Shown piece after piece: positions 25,925 through 34,998 of a stretch of DNA of 64,000 nucleotides. Within the stretch, counting starts at the first letter, position 1. Every line of letters begins with the position of its first letter. The stretch lies in assembly GCF_016461825.1 (NCBI RefSeq), contig NZ_JAEMNU010000079.1, forward strand, positions 32,072 through 96,071. Direction: 5' to 3'. Below the pieces are notes generated by a model. That model searched no databases. It had not been told where the DNA came from and saw only the letters and a list, made by a program, of their open reading frames with translations. The DNA is from Rugamonas violacea. Its GTDB lineage: Bacteria > Pseudomonadota > Gammaproteobacteria > Burkholderiales > Burkholderiaceae_D. The position numbers and the translations under genes were made by a program.

Positions 25925-27559
25925 TTACTCGGCCGGCAGGACCAGGGCCAGGCGGGCGCGCGCCAGCGCCAACGCGCCGGCGTCGAGGCGGGCGGCGGCT
26001 TGGCGCAGGTATTTGCCGGCGGCCGGACCGGCGCCGTTGCGCTCGGCCGTGGCCAGCCACAGATAGGCTTGGCCGGCGTCGGCCGGCGCGCCCTGCCCGC
26101 TCAGGTACATCAGGCCCAGGTTGAACTGGGCGCGGCCGTGGCCCTGGCGCGCCGCCTGCAAATACCAGCCGTGCGCCAGCGCGTAGTCGCGCGCCAGCCC
26201 CTGGCCGTTATCGTGGCGCAGGCCGAGGGCGAACTGGGCCTGGGCGTGACCCTGCTCGGCGGCCTTGCGATACCAGGCGTTGGCCTGCAGCGGATCGGGC
26301 GCCGGGCCGTCGTCGAGGTCGTGCAGCAGGCCCAGTTTGAATTGGGCGGCGGCGTAGCCTTGCTCGGCGGCGCGGCGGAACCAGGCCAGCGCGGCCCGCT
26401 CGTCTCGCGTCACGCCCTGCGCCGTCTCGTAGCGAAGGCCGAGGTCGAACTGGGCGCGCAGATGGCCCTGCTCGGCCGCCTTGCGCAGCCAGTCGACCGC
26501 CGCCGCGCCGTCCTGCGCCACGCCGTAACCGGCCTCGCACAACAGCGCCAGGTGGTATTGCGCCGCCGGGAAGCCCTGCCCGGCCGCCTTCAGGTACCAG
26601 CGCGCCGCCTCGGCGTGGTCCGCCGCCACGCCCTGGCCGTGCTCATGCCGCAGGCCGACGTTGTGCTGCGCCGCCGCGTGGCCCTGCTCGGCCGCCTTGC
26701 GGTAGCAGGCCAACGCCTTGGCGTCGTCGCGCGGCACGCCCTGGCCGTTGTCGTAGATCAGACCGAGGTTGAACTGCGAGCTGGCGTGGCCCTGCTCGGC
26801 GGCGCGGCGGTACCACAGGATGGCCTTCTGGCTGTCCTGGGCGATGCCCTCGCCCTTGTCGAAGCGCAGCGCCAGGTTGAACTGGGCCGGCGCATAGCCC
26901 TGCTCGGCCGCCTTGCGGAACCAGGAGATCGCCTGGCCGGAGTCCTGCGGCACACCCTGGCCGTTGTCGTAGCGCAGACCGAGGTTGAACTGGGCGCGCG
27001 CATAACCCTGCTCGGCCGCCTTGCGGTACCAGGCGATGGCCTGCTTGAAGTCCTGCGGCACGCCCTTGCCGGTGTCGTACATCATGCCCAGGTTGTTCTG
27101 CGCGCCGGCGTCGCCCTGTTCGGCGGCCTTGCTGAACCAGCGCATGGCCTGCTCGCTGTCCTGGGCGATGCCCTGGCCCTTGGCGTACAGCCAGCCCAGG
27201 TTGTACTGGGCGGCGGCATAACCCTGCTCGGCGGCCAGCTGGTACCAGCGCGCCGCCTCGGGGAAGTCCTGCGCCACGCCCTGGCCCTTCTGGTACATCA
27301 CGCCGAGGTTGTACTGGGCATGCTCCAGGCCGGCGGTGGCGGCCTGGCGATACCAGTCCAGCGCCAGCGCGTAGTCCTGGCCGATGCCCTGGCCGTTGAA
27401 GTACATGAAGCCCAGGCTGTGCTGGGCGTTGGCGACGCCGCGCTCGGCCAGCGCCTTCACCCGCAGGAATTCGGCGGTGAAGGTGGCCGCGTCGGCCACT
27501 GTGGCCACTGCGGCCACCGCGGCCGGCAAGGCGTTGGCGCTGGCGTTGGCGTTCGGCAT
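25925..27559 (-). CDS. Sel1-repeat protein with 13 repeats
   Basis: This 544-residue protein is almost entirely a solenoid of about 13 Sel1-like repeats of 36 residues (AQ-x-NLG-x2-Y-x2-GQGV-x-QD-x2-A-x2-W-x2-KAAEQGY). These typically mediate protein-protein contacts. The N-terminus is Ala/Val-rich but lacks a clear signal peptide. The start MPNAN lies four bases after the stop of the REC-GGDEF-EAL gene, so the two are translated as one operon. A scaffold role for the signalling module is a reasonable inference. Confidence 0.85.
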   Translation of the reverse strand: MPNANASANALPAAVAAVATVADAATFTAEFLRVKALAERGVANAQHSLGFMYFNGQGIGQDYALALDWYRQAATAGLEHAQYNLGVMYQKGQGVAQDFPEAARWYQLAAEQGYAAAQYNLGWLYAKGQGIAQDSEQAMRWFSKAAEQGDAGAQNNLGMMYDTGKGVPQDFKQAIAWYRKAAEQGYARAQFNLGLRYDNGQGVPQDSGQAISWFRKAAEQGYAPAQFNLALRFDKGEGIAQDSQKAILWYRRAAEQGHASSQFNLGLIYDNGQGVPRDDAKALACYRKAAEQGHAAAQHNVGLRHEHGQGVAADHAEAARWYLKAAGQGFPAAQYHLALLCEAGYGVAQDGAAAVDWLRKAAEQGHLRAQFDLGLRYETAQGVTRDERAALAWFRRAAEQGYAAAQFKLGLLHDLDDGPAPDPLQANAWYRKAAEQGHAQAQFALGLRHDNGQGLARDYALAHGWYLQAARQGHGRAQFNLGLMYLSGQGAPADAGQAYLWLATAERNGAGPAAGKYLRQAAARLDAGALALARARLALVLPAE

Positions 27560-27563
27560 GGGC

Positions 27564-29855
27564 TCAGGCCTGGATGGCGATCGCGGCCAGCTGCGGCGCC
27601 GGCGCATGCGGCGGCGCCACGCTGTCGCCGGCCTGCTGCTGCAGCACGCCGATGAAGTTCGACAGCGAAATCGGCCGGTGGTAGAAATAGCCCTGCATGG
27701 TGGTGCAGCCGTGCGACTGCAGATAACGCGCCTGCAGCGCCGTCTCGACGCCCTCGGCCACCAGGTGCAGGCCGAGGCCGCGGGCGATCGAGATGATCGC
27801 CAAAATCACCGGATAGTGGCCGTGCTCGTCGTGGATCTCCTTGACGAAGGACTGGTCGATCTTGATGGTGTGGATGGGGAAGCGGTGCAGATACGACAGC
27901 GACGAGTAGCCGGTGCCGAAGTCGTCGATCGCCACCGACACGCCCAGCTGGCACAGCTTGTTGAGCTGCTCGATGGCGTACTGCGGATTGCGGATGCAGA
28001 TGTTCTCGGTGATCTCCACCTCGATCTGCGCCGGCGAAATGCCGTAGCGGGTCAGCGCGCCGCGCATCTTCTCGAAGAAGTCGCCGCGGTCGAGGTATTG
28101 CGGCGACAGGTTCAGCGACAGGCGGATGGCGTCGCCGCCGGCGGCGTTCCACAGCAGCAGGTCGCGGCACAGCGCGCCCAGCATCCAGTCGGAGATCGGC
28201 AGCATCAAGCCGTTTTCCTCGGCGAAGGGGAGGAACTCGCCGGCCGACAGCAGGCCGCGCTGCGGATGGTTCCAGCGCATCAGGCCCTCGGCGCCGATGA
28301 TGCGGCCGGTCGCCACGTCGACCTGCGGCTGGTAGTACATTTCCAGCTCGTTCTGTTCCAGCGCCTTGCGCAGGCTCTGTTCCAGCGCGATCTTCTGGTG
28401 CGACACGTCGAGCATCGAGTTGTGATAGAAGCTGTGGCCGTTCTTGCCCAGCGCCTTGACCTGGTACATGGCGATGTCGGCGTGGCGCAGCAGTTCGTCG
28501 ATGCTCTCGCCGTCGCCCGGGTAGATGGCGATGCCGATGCTGGCCGAGATGTGCACCTCGTGGCCGTCCAGGTCGAACGGTTGCTGCAGGCTTTCGAGGA
28601 ACTTGTCGGCGATGGCCTTGGCGTCCTGCCGGTCGCGCAGCTCGGGCAGCACGATGGTGAACTCGTCGCCGCCCTGGCGCGCCAGCGTGTCGCCACGGCG
28701 CAGGCATTCCTTCAGGCGCAGCGCCACCTGCTGCAGCAGCTCGTCGCCCTTGACGTGGCCCAGCGTGTCGTTGACCAGCTTGAAGCGGTCGAGGTCGACG
28801 AACATCACAGCCAGCTCGGTCAGCTTGCGCTTGGCCTGGATCACCGCCAGGCCGAGGCGGTCCTTGAACAGCATGCGGTTGGGCAGGTCGGTCAGGATGT
28901 CGTGGTAGGCCTGGTAGGAGATCACCTCCTCGGCGCGCTTGCGGTCGGTGATGTCGCGCGCCACGCCGTAGATGCCGAAGTACTCGCGCTGGCGCGGTTC
29001 CTGGTCGGGCTGGTGCACGCCGATGGCGTTCAGCGCGATGGTCATCAAGGTGTTGCTGAAGGTGCGCTCGACGCCGCCGCCCTTGGCGTCGCCGTTGCAC
29101 TTCAGGCGCAGCTCGACGTTGCGCGAGGCGCGCGCGTCGCCGCGCCGCTCGCTGAAGACGTAGCGGGCGCGTTCCTGGTCCTCGTCGTGCACCAGCATCG
29201 AGTAGTGCTTGCCGATCAGCTCCTCGCGCGAGAAGCCGAGCAACTGCTGGACGCGGTCGTTGACGAAGGTGAAGCGGCCCTCGTGGTTCAGGGTGTAGAT
29301 GATGTCGGGCGAGCTGTCGACCAGGTAGCGGTACATCTTCTCCGAGTTTTCCAGCTGCGAGGCGATGCGCGCGTTGTCCTGCGCCAGGCGGCGCTGCTGC
29401 AGCGCGTTCTGCACCGTCTTGAGCAGCTCCTCGCGGCTGTAGGGCTTGCGCAGGTAATCGTAGGCGCCGCGCTTGAGGGCGCCGATGGCCGCCTCGATGC
29501 CGACGTCGCCGCTCATCACGATGACGTCGCCCTCGATGCCGCGCTCGTTGATGAAGTCCATGATCTGGTGGCCGCTCATGTCGGGCAGACGCAGGTCGAG
29601 CAGGATCAGGTCGAACTTCAGCCGGCTCAACTGGGCCAGCGCCTCGCTGCCGCAGGTGGCGGTGACCAGCTGGTAGTCGCGGTCGCGCAGCAGCTCGTAA
29701 AGCGAGGACAGCAGGCGCGGCTCGTCGTCCACCAGCAGCAGGCGCGGGCCTTCGCTGGCGTGGCAAGCCGGCGCGCCGGCCGGGGTCATGTCCATCCGCG
29801 GGGTGTCGGCGGTTGGCGCGTTGGCAGCGGGGCTGCCGGGGTTCAGGTTCATCAT
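27564..29855 (-). CDS. Response regulator with PAS, GGDEF and EAL domains (c-di-GMP turnover)
   Basis: The protein is about 763 residues. A receiver domain comes first (LLLVDDEP, phosphoacceptor in LILLDLRLPDM, Lys in LRKPYS). A PAS domain follows (YLVDSSPDIIYTLN...), then GGDEF (ARQGGDEFTIVL, intact) and EAL (GAEGLMRW, with Ala replaced by Gly). The catalytic EAL residues look present: NLSPQYL, EITEN, DDFGTGYSS, KIDQSFV, AEGVET. It could therefore both make and degrade c-di-GMP, or be a phosphodiesterase controlled by phosphorylation. It follows the HDOD-kinase gene by four bases, its likely partner. A second ATG lies three bases downstream. Confidence 0.93.
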   Translation of the reverse strand: MMNLNPGSPAANAPTADTPRMDMTPAGAPACHASEGPRLLLVDDEPRLLSSLYELLRDRDYQLVTATCGSEALAQLSRLKFDLILLDLRLPDMSGHQIMDFINERGIEGDVIVMSGDVGIEAAIGALKRGAYDYLRKPYSREELLKTVQNALQQRRLAQDNARIASQLENSEKMYRYLVDSSPDIIYTLNHEGRFTFVNDRVQQLLGFSREELIGKHYSMLVHDEDQERARYVFSERRGDARASRNVELRLKCNGDAKGGGVERTFSNTLMTIALNAIGVHQPDQEPRQREYFGIYGVARDITDRKRAEEVISYQAYHDILTDLPNRMLFKDRLGLAVIQAKRKLTELAVMFVDLDRFKLVNDTLGHVKGDELLQQVALRLKECLRRGDTLARQGGDEFTIVLPELRDRQDAKAIADKFLESLQQPFDLDGHEVHISASIGIAIYPGDGESIDELLRHADIAMYQVKALGKNGHSFYHNSMLDVSHQKIALEQSLRKALEQNELEMYYQPQVDVATGRIIGAEGLMRWNHPQRGLLSAGEFLPFAEENGLMLPISDWMLGALCRDLLLWNAAGGDAIRLSLNLSPQYLDRGDFFEKMRGALTRYGISPAQIEVEITENICIRNPQYAIEQLNKLCQLGVSVAIDDFGTGYSSLSYLHRFPIHTIKIDQSFVKEIHDEHGHYPVILAIISIARGLGLHLVAEGVETALQARYLQSHGCTTMQGYFYHRPISLSNFIGVLQQQAGDSVAPPHAPAPQLAAIAIQA

Positions 29856-29859
29856 GGCC

Positions 29860-32031
29860 TTAGACGGAGTCCATCGCCCGCGCTTGCACGCCGACGACTT
29901 GGCTGGTGCTGCCCCGGGCGGGCAGCAAAATTTCAAAGCTGGTGCCGGCGCGGCCGGAACGGCAGGTGATCAGGCCCTGCATCTTCTTGACCAGGTTGTG
30001 CACGATGGACAGGCCGATGCCGTGGTGCGGCCCGGCCTTGTTGCTGCGCACCGGCGCGAACAGATTGGCCAGCACCTCGGCCGACAGGCCGGGGCCGTTG
30101 TCGCTGACCACCAGCTCCAGGTACAGCCGGCGCTCGCGGTTGACGTGGCCGCGGTTGGCGATGTCGATGCGGCCGCCGTCGGGCATCGCCTCGACGGCGT
30201 TCTTGACCAGGTTGACCAGGATCTGCTTGAGGATGTCGGCGTCGCCGTCGATCTCGGCCGGCTCCTCCTGCATGCGCACGACGATCTGCAGCGAGGCCGG
30301 CACGAAGTCGGTGGCGCGGAACAGGCGCAGCACGTCGTCGACCACGCGGGCGACGTCGGTGTGGCGCGCCGTCTCGCTCGGCTGCAAATCGGCCAGGCCG
30401 TTGATCAACTGGCCGACGCGGTCGATCTCCTCGTTGAGGATCGACATCTCGCCGACCACCGGCTCGCGCCGCGCCAGCTTGCTGTCGAGGACGGACAGGT
30501 AGTTCTTGATGATCGACAGCGGGTTGTTGACCTCGTGGACGACGCGGCGCGAGGCCTCGCGGTACTCCTCGGCGACGTGGTCCAGCTGGCGGCGGGCGTG
30601 GCCGCGTTCGCTCAGCGTGGTCTCCAGCGCGCTGGCGGCCTGGGTGGCGAAGGACTGCAGGAAGCGTTCGCGCTTCTGCAGGCCGGCCAGCTGCCAGGCG
30701 GCGGCGGCGCCGAGCAGCACGCCCAGGCAGCGCTGGTTGGCCACCAGCGGCAGGCAGACCAGGGCCTCGCTGCCGAGGATGCGGAACAGCTGCTCCTCGG
30801 CCAGGGTCAGCGCGGCGTCGCCGCGCGTCAGATAGGCCGGCTTGCGCTGCCGCGCCGCGTCGGCGATGGCGCCGCCCTTGGCCAGCGGGATGGCGAATTC
30901 GGCCAGCCGTTGCTGCTGCTCGCCGCCGGCGCAGCCGACCAGGGCCTGGCCGGTGGGGTTCTCCAGCAGCGCGACGGTGCTGCCCAGGTCGAACAGGATG
31001 CGCGCCGAACGGGTCATCGATTCGAGCAGGCCGCTCTCGCCCTGCTGGCGGGCGAAGGTCTGGCCCATCTCGGACACCAGCACCATGTTGCGCACCTCCT
31101 CGGACAGGCGCTGCTGCACCGGGTCGAGCGGCGGCGGCGGGGCGTAGGCCGGCGGCGCCACGATGTCGTCGGCGCCGGCCAGCTCGATGCCCAGGTAGGC
31201 GGCCGACTTGTCGACCTGGCGCGCGGCGGCGTTGCGCACGGCGGCCAAGGTGTCCGCTTCCAGGCCGCACAGGCGGCTGGCCTCGACGATGTCGTCCTGG
31301 TAATGCTCCTCGTCGCCGTGGCAGCACAGCAGGTGCGACAGGCGGACGATGCGGATCAGCGGGTGCGCGGCCTCCAGCCGGGCGGCCGGCTCGTGGTGGT
31401 ACAACACGCTGTCGGCCAGGAAGGAGTCGAGGTTCCAGCGCTCGATCAGCCAGGCGCCCGCCTCCGAATGGGTGATCTGCAGGGTGCGCTGCTCGACGGC
31501 GCAGAGGTCCTCGTCGTCGCGCGCCATGAAGTTCAGCGCGTATTCCTTGGGCGCGGTGGCCAGCAGGGCGAGCCGGCCGACGTTGTGCAACAGGCCGGCC
31601 AGATAAGCCTCCTCGGCCTGCGGGTAGTCCATGCACTTGGCGATGTCGCGCGCCAGCACGGCGGCGGTCAGCGAATTTTTCCAGAAGCCGCGCAGGTCGG
31701 TGCTGCCGGAATGGGGGAAGCTGTTGAAGGTCTGGAACACCGATTCGCTGATCACCAGCGTCTTGATCATGTCGGTGCCGAGCGACACCAGCGACTGCTC
31801 CAGGCTGACGCTGCGGCTGTGGCGGTGATAGGCCGAGCTGTTGGCCACCGTCAGGATCTTGCTGGTCATGCCGGCGTCCTTGGCGATCAAGGCGGCCAGC
31901 TCGGGCATGCCGGCGTCGTCGGCCTGCAAGTGCTCGATCAATTTGATCAGGATCTGCGGCATGGCCGGCAGGCGGGCAATCAACAAGCGATTGCGGATAT
32001 CGTGTTCTGATTGCTGCATCGTATCAAGCAT
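29860..32031 (-). CDS. HDOD-domain sensor histidine kinase
   Basis: The protein is about 723 residues. The N-terminal half is an HDOD domain (LPAMPQILIKLIEHLQ...IAKDAGMTSKILTVANSS), then a GAF-like region (residues near 320-490). A HisKA H box (RRVVHEVNNPLSIIKNYL) and HATPase domain (NLVKNAVEAM, DNGPGL, GIGLSIVHNL) follow. It has no membrane segments, so it is a cytoplasmic kinase. The downstream response regulator is the likely phosphoacceptor. The start is uncertain: an in-frame GTG lies 33 bases upstream. Confidence 0.9.
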   Translation of the reverse strand: MLDTMQQSEHDIRNRLLIARLPAMPQILIKLIEHLQADDAGMPELAALIAKDAGMTSKILTVANSSAYHRHSRSVSLEQSLVSLGTDMIKTLVISESVFQTFNSFPHSGSTDLRGFWKNSLTAAVLARDIAKCMDYPQAEEAYLAGLLHNVGRLALLATAPKEYALNFMARDDEDLCAVEQRTLQITHSEAGAWLIERWNLDSFLADSVLYHHEPAARLEAAHPLIRIVRLSHLLCCHGDEEHYQDDIVEASRLCGLEADTLAAVRNAAARQVDKSAAYLGIELAGADDIVAPPAYAPPPPLDPVQQRLSEEVRNMVLVSEMGQTFARQQGESGLLESMTRSARILFDLGSTVALLENPTGQALVGCAGGEQQQRLAEFAIPLAKGGAIADAARQRKPAYLTRGDAALTLAEEQLFRILGSEALVCLPLVANQRCLGVLLGAAAAWQLAGLQKRERFLQSFATQAASALETTLSERGHARRQLDHVAEEYREASRRVVHEVNNPLSIIKNYLSVLDSKLARREPVVGEMSILNEEIDRVGQLINGLADLQPSETARHTDVARVVDDVLRLFRATDFVPASLQIVVRMQEEPAEIDGDADILKQILVNLVKNAVEAMPDGGRIDIANRGHVNRERRLYLELVVSDNGPGLSAEVLANLFAPVRSNKAGPHHGIGLSIVHNLVKKMQGLITCRSGRAGTSFEILLPARGSTSQVVGVQARAMDSV

Positions 32032-32246
32032 TGCCGCCAAGGGACATTGAATGGAAAGCGGCACTCAAGGTCGAAGGGCCACCACGGTGTTATTGATTGA
32101 CTGTTGTAACAAGCAACGCGTAGCTGCGACGGCCTCGTGGACCGTCTAACCGTGCCTAAAAATCGATATTAGCATAAACAAAGGGGTGACTAATCCGCAA
32201 GAAACATTTCCTGCTAAACTTTTTTTACTTTCCTGCCGTTAATGAA

Positions 32247-33527
32247 TTAGCGATCCGGATGGCGTAGTAGCATGCTCCGGTAAGCGCGCGACGTCAACCA
32301 CAAAACGAGAGCAGAGGCACTAAAGCCCAGCTGTCCGGCGGCTAACCACAATACCGAATGTGATAGAAACGGCGCGATCACGCCCGCCACCAGGGCCGCC
32401 AGCAGGGTCGAGACGAACGATTGGCAAGACGCCACCGTGCCCCGGATGTGCGGGAACAAATCCATCGCCAGCAAGGTCGCGCCGGGCGCCACCATCGACA
32501 TGCCGAAGGTGTAGACGAATATCGGCGCCACCGTCCAGGGCAGCGCCGGCGGCAGCCAGAGGTGGTAGCAAACGTTAAATATCGCGGCCGACAGCAGGAA
32601 ACAGAAGCCAATACCAATTTGTCGCGAAAATGTCATTTTGCCGGCGATCCGGTTGGCCGCCAGGGCGCCGAGGAAGATGCCGCCGACGGCGGGAATGAAC
32701 AACCAGGCGAACTGGTCGGGGCCGAGGCCCAGGTGCACCGGCAGCAATACCGGCGCCGCCGTGATGTAGACGAACAGGCCGGCGAAGTTCAAGGCCACCA
32801 CGCCGGACTTGAGGTGGAACAGCGGCGAACGGAACACCTGGCCGTAGTTGTGCATCAGGTAGTGCGGGTTGAAGGGCTGGCGCTTGTGCGGCGGCAGCGT
32901 TTCGGGCAGGCGGCGGTAGCACAGCACGAACAGCAGCACCGTGTAGCCGAACAGGAACAGGAAGATGGCGCGCCAGTCGAGCAGCTTGACGATCCAGCCG
33001 CCGGCCACCGGCGCGATGGCCGGGGCGATCGAAAAGATCATCGTCACCATCGACAGCAGCCGCGCCGCCGCCGCGTCGGCGTACAGGTCGCGGATGATGG
33101 CGCGGCCGACCACCACGCCGGCGCCGGCCGAAACGCCCTGCAGCGCGCGGAAAGCCCACAGGTAGTGCACCGTGTGCGCGGCGGCGCAGCCCAGCGTGCC
33201 GATGGCGAACATCACCAACGAGACCAGCACCACGTTGCGCCGGCCGAAGGCGTCCGACAGCGCGCCGTGCCACAGCACCATCACCGAGAACGACAGCATG
33301 TAGAAGGTCAGGCTTTGCTGCACCTCCAGCGGGCTGGCCTGCAGCGAGGCCTGGATCGCCGGGAAGGCTGGCAGGTAGGCGTCGATCGAGAACGGGCCGA
33401 GCATCGACATGAGGGCCAGCATGACGGCCAGCAGGCCGGCGGCGAGCGGACGGCGATGGCTGGGTGGTGGCGGCGGAATGGCGGCGACGGGGTCGGGCGG
33501 CAGATTGGCGGGCGGATTGGGGAACAT
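32247..33527 (-). CDS. Bcr/CflA-family MFS drug exporter
   Basis: This 426-residue protein has about twelve membrane segments. It has the family start MLALMSMLGPFSIDAYLPAFPAIQASL, the loop motif GALSDAFGRRNVVL and RALQGVSAGAGVVVGRAIIRDLY. The family exports bicyclomycin, chloramphenicol or sulfonamides; the substrate here is unknown. The start MFPNPP is chosen because the longer frame runs into the dispersed repeats upstream. The N-terminal 25 residues are Pro-rich. Confidence 0.88.
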   Translation of the reverse strand: MFPNPPANLPPDPVAAIPPPPPSHRRPLAAGLLAVMLALMSMLGPFSIDAYLPAFPAIQASLQASPLEVQQSLTFYMLSFSVMVLWHGALSDAFGRRNVVLVSLVMFAIGTLGCAAAHTVHYLWAFRALQGVSAGAGVVVGRAIIRDLYADAAAARLLSMVTMIFSIAPAIAPVAGGWIVKLLDWRAIFLFLFGYTVLLFVLCYRRLPETLPPHKRQPFNPHYLMHNYGQVFRSPLFHLKSGVVALNFAGLFVYITAAPVLLPVHLGLGPDQFAWLFIPAVGGIFLGALAANRIAGKMTFSRQIGIGFCFLLSAAIFNVCYHLWLPPALPWTVAPIFVYTFGMSMVAPGATLLAMDLFPHIRGTVASCQSFVSTLLAALVAGVIAPFLSHSVLWLAAGQLGFSASALVLWLTSRAYRSMLLRHPDR

Positions 33528-33546
33528 GGCGTATCGAGTGAAAGCC

Positions 33547-33573
33547 CGTCGTTCCCGCGCAGGCGGGAACCCA
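33547..33573 (+). repeat. Palindromic TTCCCGC repeat, left arm of an inverted pair
   Basis: CGTCGTTCCCGCGCAGGCGGGAACCCAT forms its own hairpin (TTCCCGC-GCAG-GCGGGAA). Its reverse complement, with one mismatch, recurs at 33666-33693, and a partial copy (GGATTCCCGCC) lies at 33584. Confidence 0.8.
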
Positions 33574-33665
33574 TGCTGAGCCTGGATTCCCGCCATGTTA
33601 AGCAAAAGATCGCTGCGGTCTATGCGGGGAACGCATACGGGGGATGGGGGGAGGCCATACGGGGT

Positions 33666-33693
33666 ATGGATTCCCGCCTGCGCGGGAACGACG
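33666..33693 (-). repeat. Palindromic TTCCCGC repeat, right arm of an inverted pair
   Basis: ATGGATTCCCGCCTGCGCGGGAACGACG is the inverted partner of 33547-33573. It lies just past the stop of the RlmL-like gene and could act as its transcript end. Confidence 0.8.
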
Positions 33694-33702
33694 GCGGCTA
33701 GC

Positions 33703-34905
33703 TTAGACGGTCTTCGGCTTGGCTTCTTCGCGGCGGTTGTAGCCGGCCACCATGTCGAAGCGGAACAGACGGCATTCCAGCGCGCCGTTGAAGAACGGCG
33801 TCTTGCGCGCCTCTTTCAAGCGCAGCAGGCGCGGCAGGCCGAGGTCGGCGGTGAACAGGAACACGGTCCAGCCGGCGAAGCGCTGCTTGAGCGTGGTGCC
33901 CAGCGCCGAGTAGAAGGTGGTGGCCAGCTCGTCCTCGGGCACGGTGCTGTCGCCGCGCACGCCGATCCGCTCGCCGTACGGCGGGTTGGTCAGCAGGATG
34001 CCGGGCGCCTCGGTCGGCGCCTTGACCTCTTGCGCCTCGATCTGCTTGAGCGGCACCTCGAACAGGATGCCGGCGCAACGCAGGTTGTGGCGGGTCATTT
34101 CCACCATGTCGCCGGAGATGTCGCTGCCGAAGATGGTCGGCGACTCGGGCAGCGGATTGACCTTGACGGCGGCCTTCATGGCCTGCCATGGCGCCGCGTC
34201 GAAGCCGTTGAAATTCTCGAAGGCGAAACGGCGCCGCGCGCCCGGCGGAATGCCCTGCACCATCTGCGCCGCTTCGCACAGGATGGTGCCGGAGCCGCAC
34301 ATCGGATCGAACAGCGGCGTGCCCGGCTTCCAGCCCGAGACACGCAGCAGGCCGGCGGCCAGGTTCTCGCGCAGCGGCGCGTCGCCGGTCTCCTCGCGCC
34401 AGCCGCGCTTGAACAGCGCCTCGCCCGAGGTGTCCAGATAGATGGTGAACTGGCGCGCGTCGAGGAAGCCGACGATGCGCATGTCCGGCGCCTTGGTGTC
34501 GACCGAAGGACGCTTGTTGAACTGGTCGCGGAAGCGGTCGCAGACGGCGTCCTTGATCTTCAGCGTGGTGAACTCCAGGCTGCGCAGCGGCGATTTGACG
34601 GCGGTGACGTCGACGCGGATGGTGTGGTCGACGTCGAACCAGTCTTCCCACGGCTGGGCCAGGACCAGGTCATAGATGTCGTTCTCGTTCTGGTAGCCGG
34701 TGACGGCCATGCGCATCAGCACGCGCGAGGCGATGCGCGAATGCAGGTTGATGCGGTAGGCGTCGTGCAGGTCGCCCGAGCAGTGGACGCCGCCGGGCAC
34801 CTGGTTGTGCACCTTCAGGCTGTTGCTGTCCTGGGCGATCTCGCCCAGCTCTTCGGCCAGCGCCGCTTCCATGCCGCGCGGGCATGGGCAAAAATATGAA
34901 GCCAT
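33703..34905 (-). CDS. rlmL: THUMP-domain class I SAM-dependent rRNA methyltransferase (RlmL-like)
   Basis: This 400-residue protein has an N-terminal THUMP-type RNA-binding region and a C-terminal methyltransferase. The SAM motif is FDPMCGSGTILCEAA and the catalytic motif is TNPPYGERIG (N-P-P-Y). This matches the RlmL half of E. coli RlmKL, which forms m2G2445 in 23S rRNA. The RlmK half is absent, as in many betaproteobacteria. It is the last gene of a minus-strand series, separated from the isomerase gene by an A-rich spacer. Confidence 0.85.
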   Translation of the reverse strand: MASYFCPCPRGMEAALAEELGEIAQDSNSLKVHNQVPGGVHCSGDLHDAYRINLHSRIASRVLMRMAVTGYQNENDIYDLVLAQPWEDWFDVDHTIRVDVTAVKSPLRSLEFTTLKIKDAVCDRFRDQFNKRPSVDTKAPDMRIVGFLDARQFTIYLDTSGEALFKRGWREETGDAPLRENLAAGLLRVSGWKPGTPLFDPMCGSGTILCEAAQMVQGIPPGARRRFAFENFNGFDAAPWQAMKAAVKVNPLPESPTIFGSDISGDMVEMTRHNLRCAGILFEVPLKQIEAQEVKAPTEAPGILLTNPPYGERIGVRGDSTVPEDELATTFYSALGTTLKQRFAGWTVFLFTADLGLPRLLRLKEARKTPFFNGALECRLFRFDMVAGYNRREEAKPKTV

Positions 34906-34919
34906 GGTGTACCTTTTAT

Positions 34920-34990
34920 CCGTTAAAAAACAAACACTTAGAAAAACAAAACCGCAAAAATCAAAAACGAAAACGCAAAAACAAATCTTG
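34920..34990. other. A-rich spacer, strongly strand-biased
   Basis: About 70 bases on the plus strand are mostly A with single C or G interruptions (runs such as AAAAACAAAACC). In the sense of the flanking minus-strand genes the RNA would be U-rich. I see no hairpin or ORF in it. Confidence 0.6.
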
Positions 34991-34998
34991 CTAAAACA

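Noticed and set aside
27384..29969. 861-codon plus-strand open frame opposite the GGDEF-EAL gene
   Set aside because: The minus strand carries unmistakable REC, PAS, GGDEF and EAL motifs; the plus-strand frame has none.
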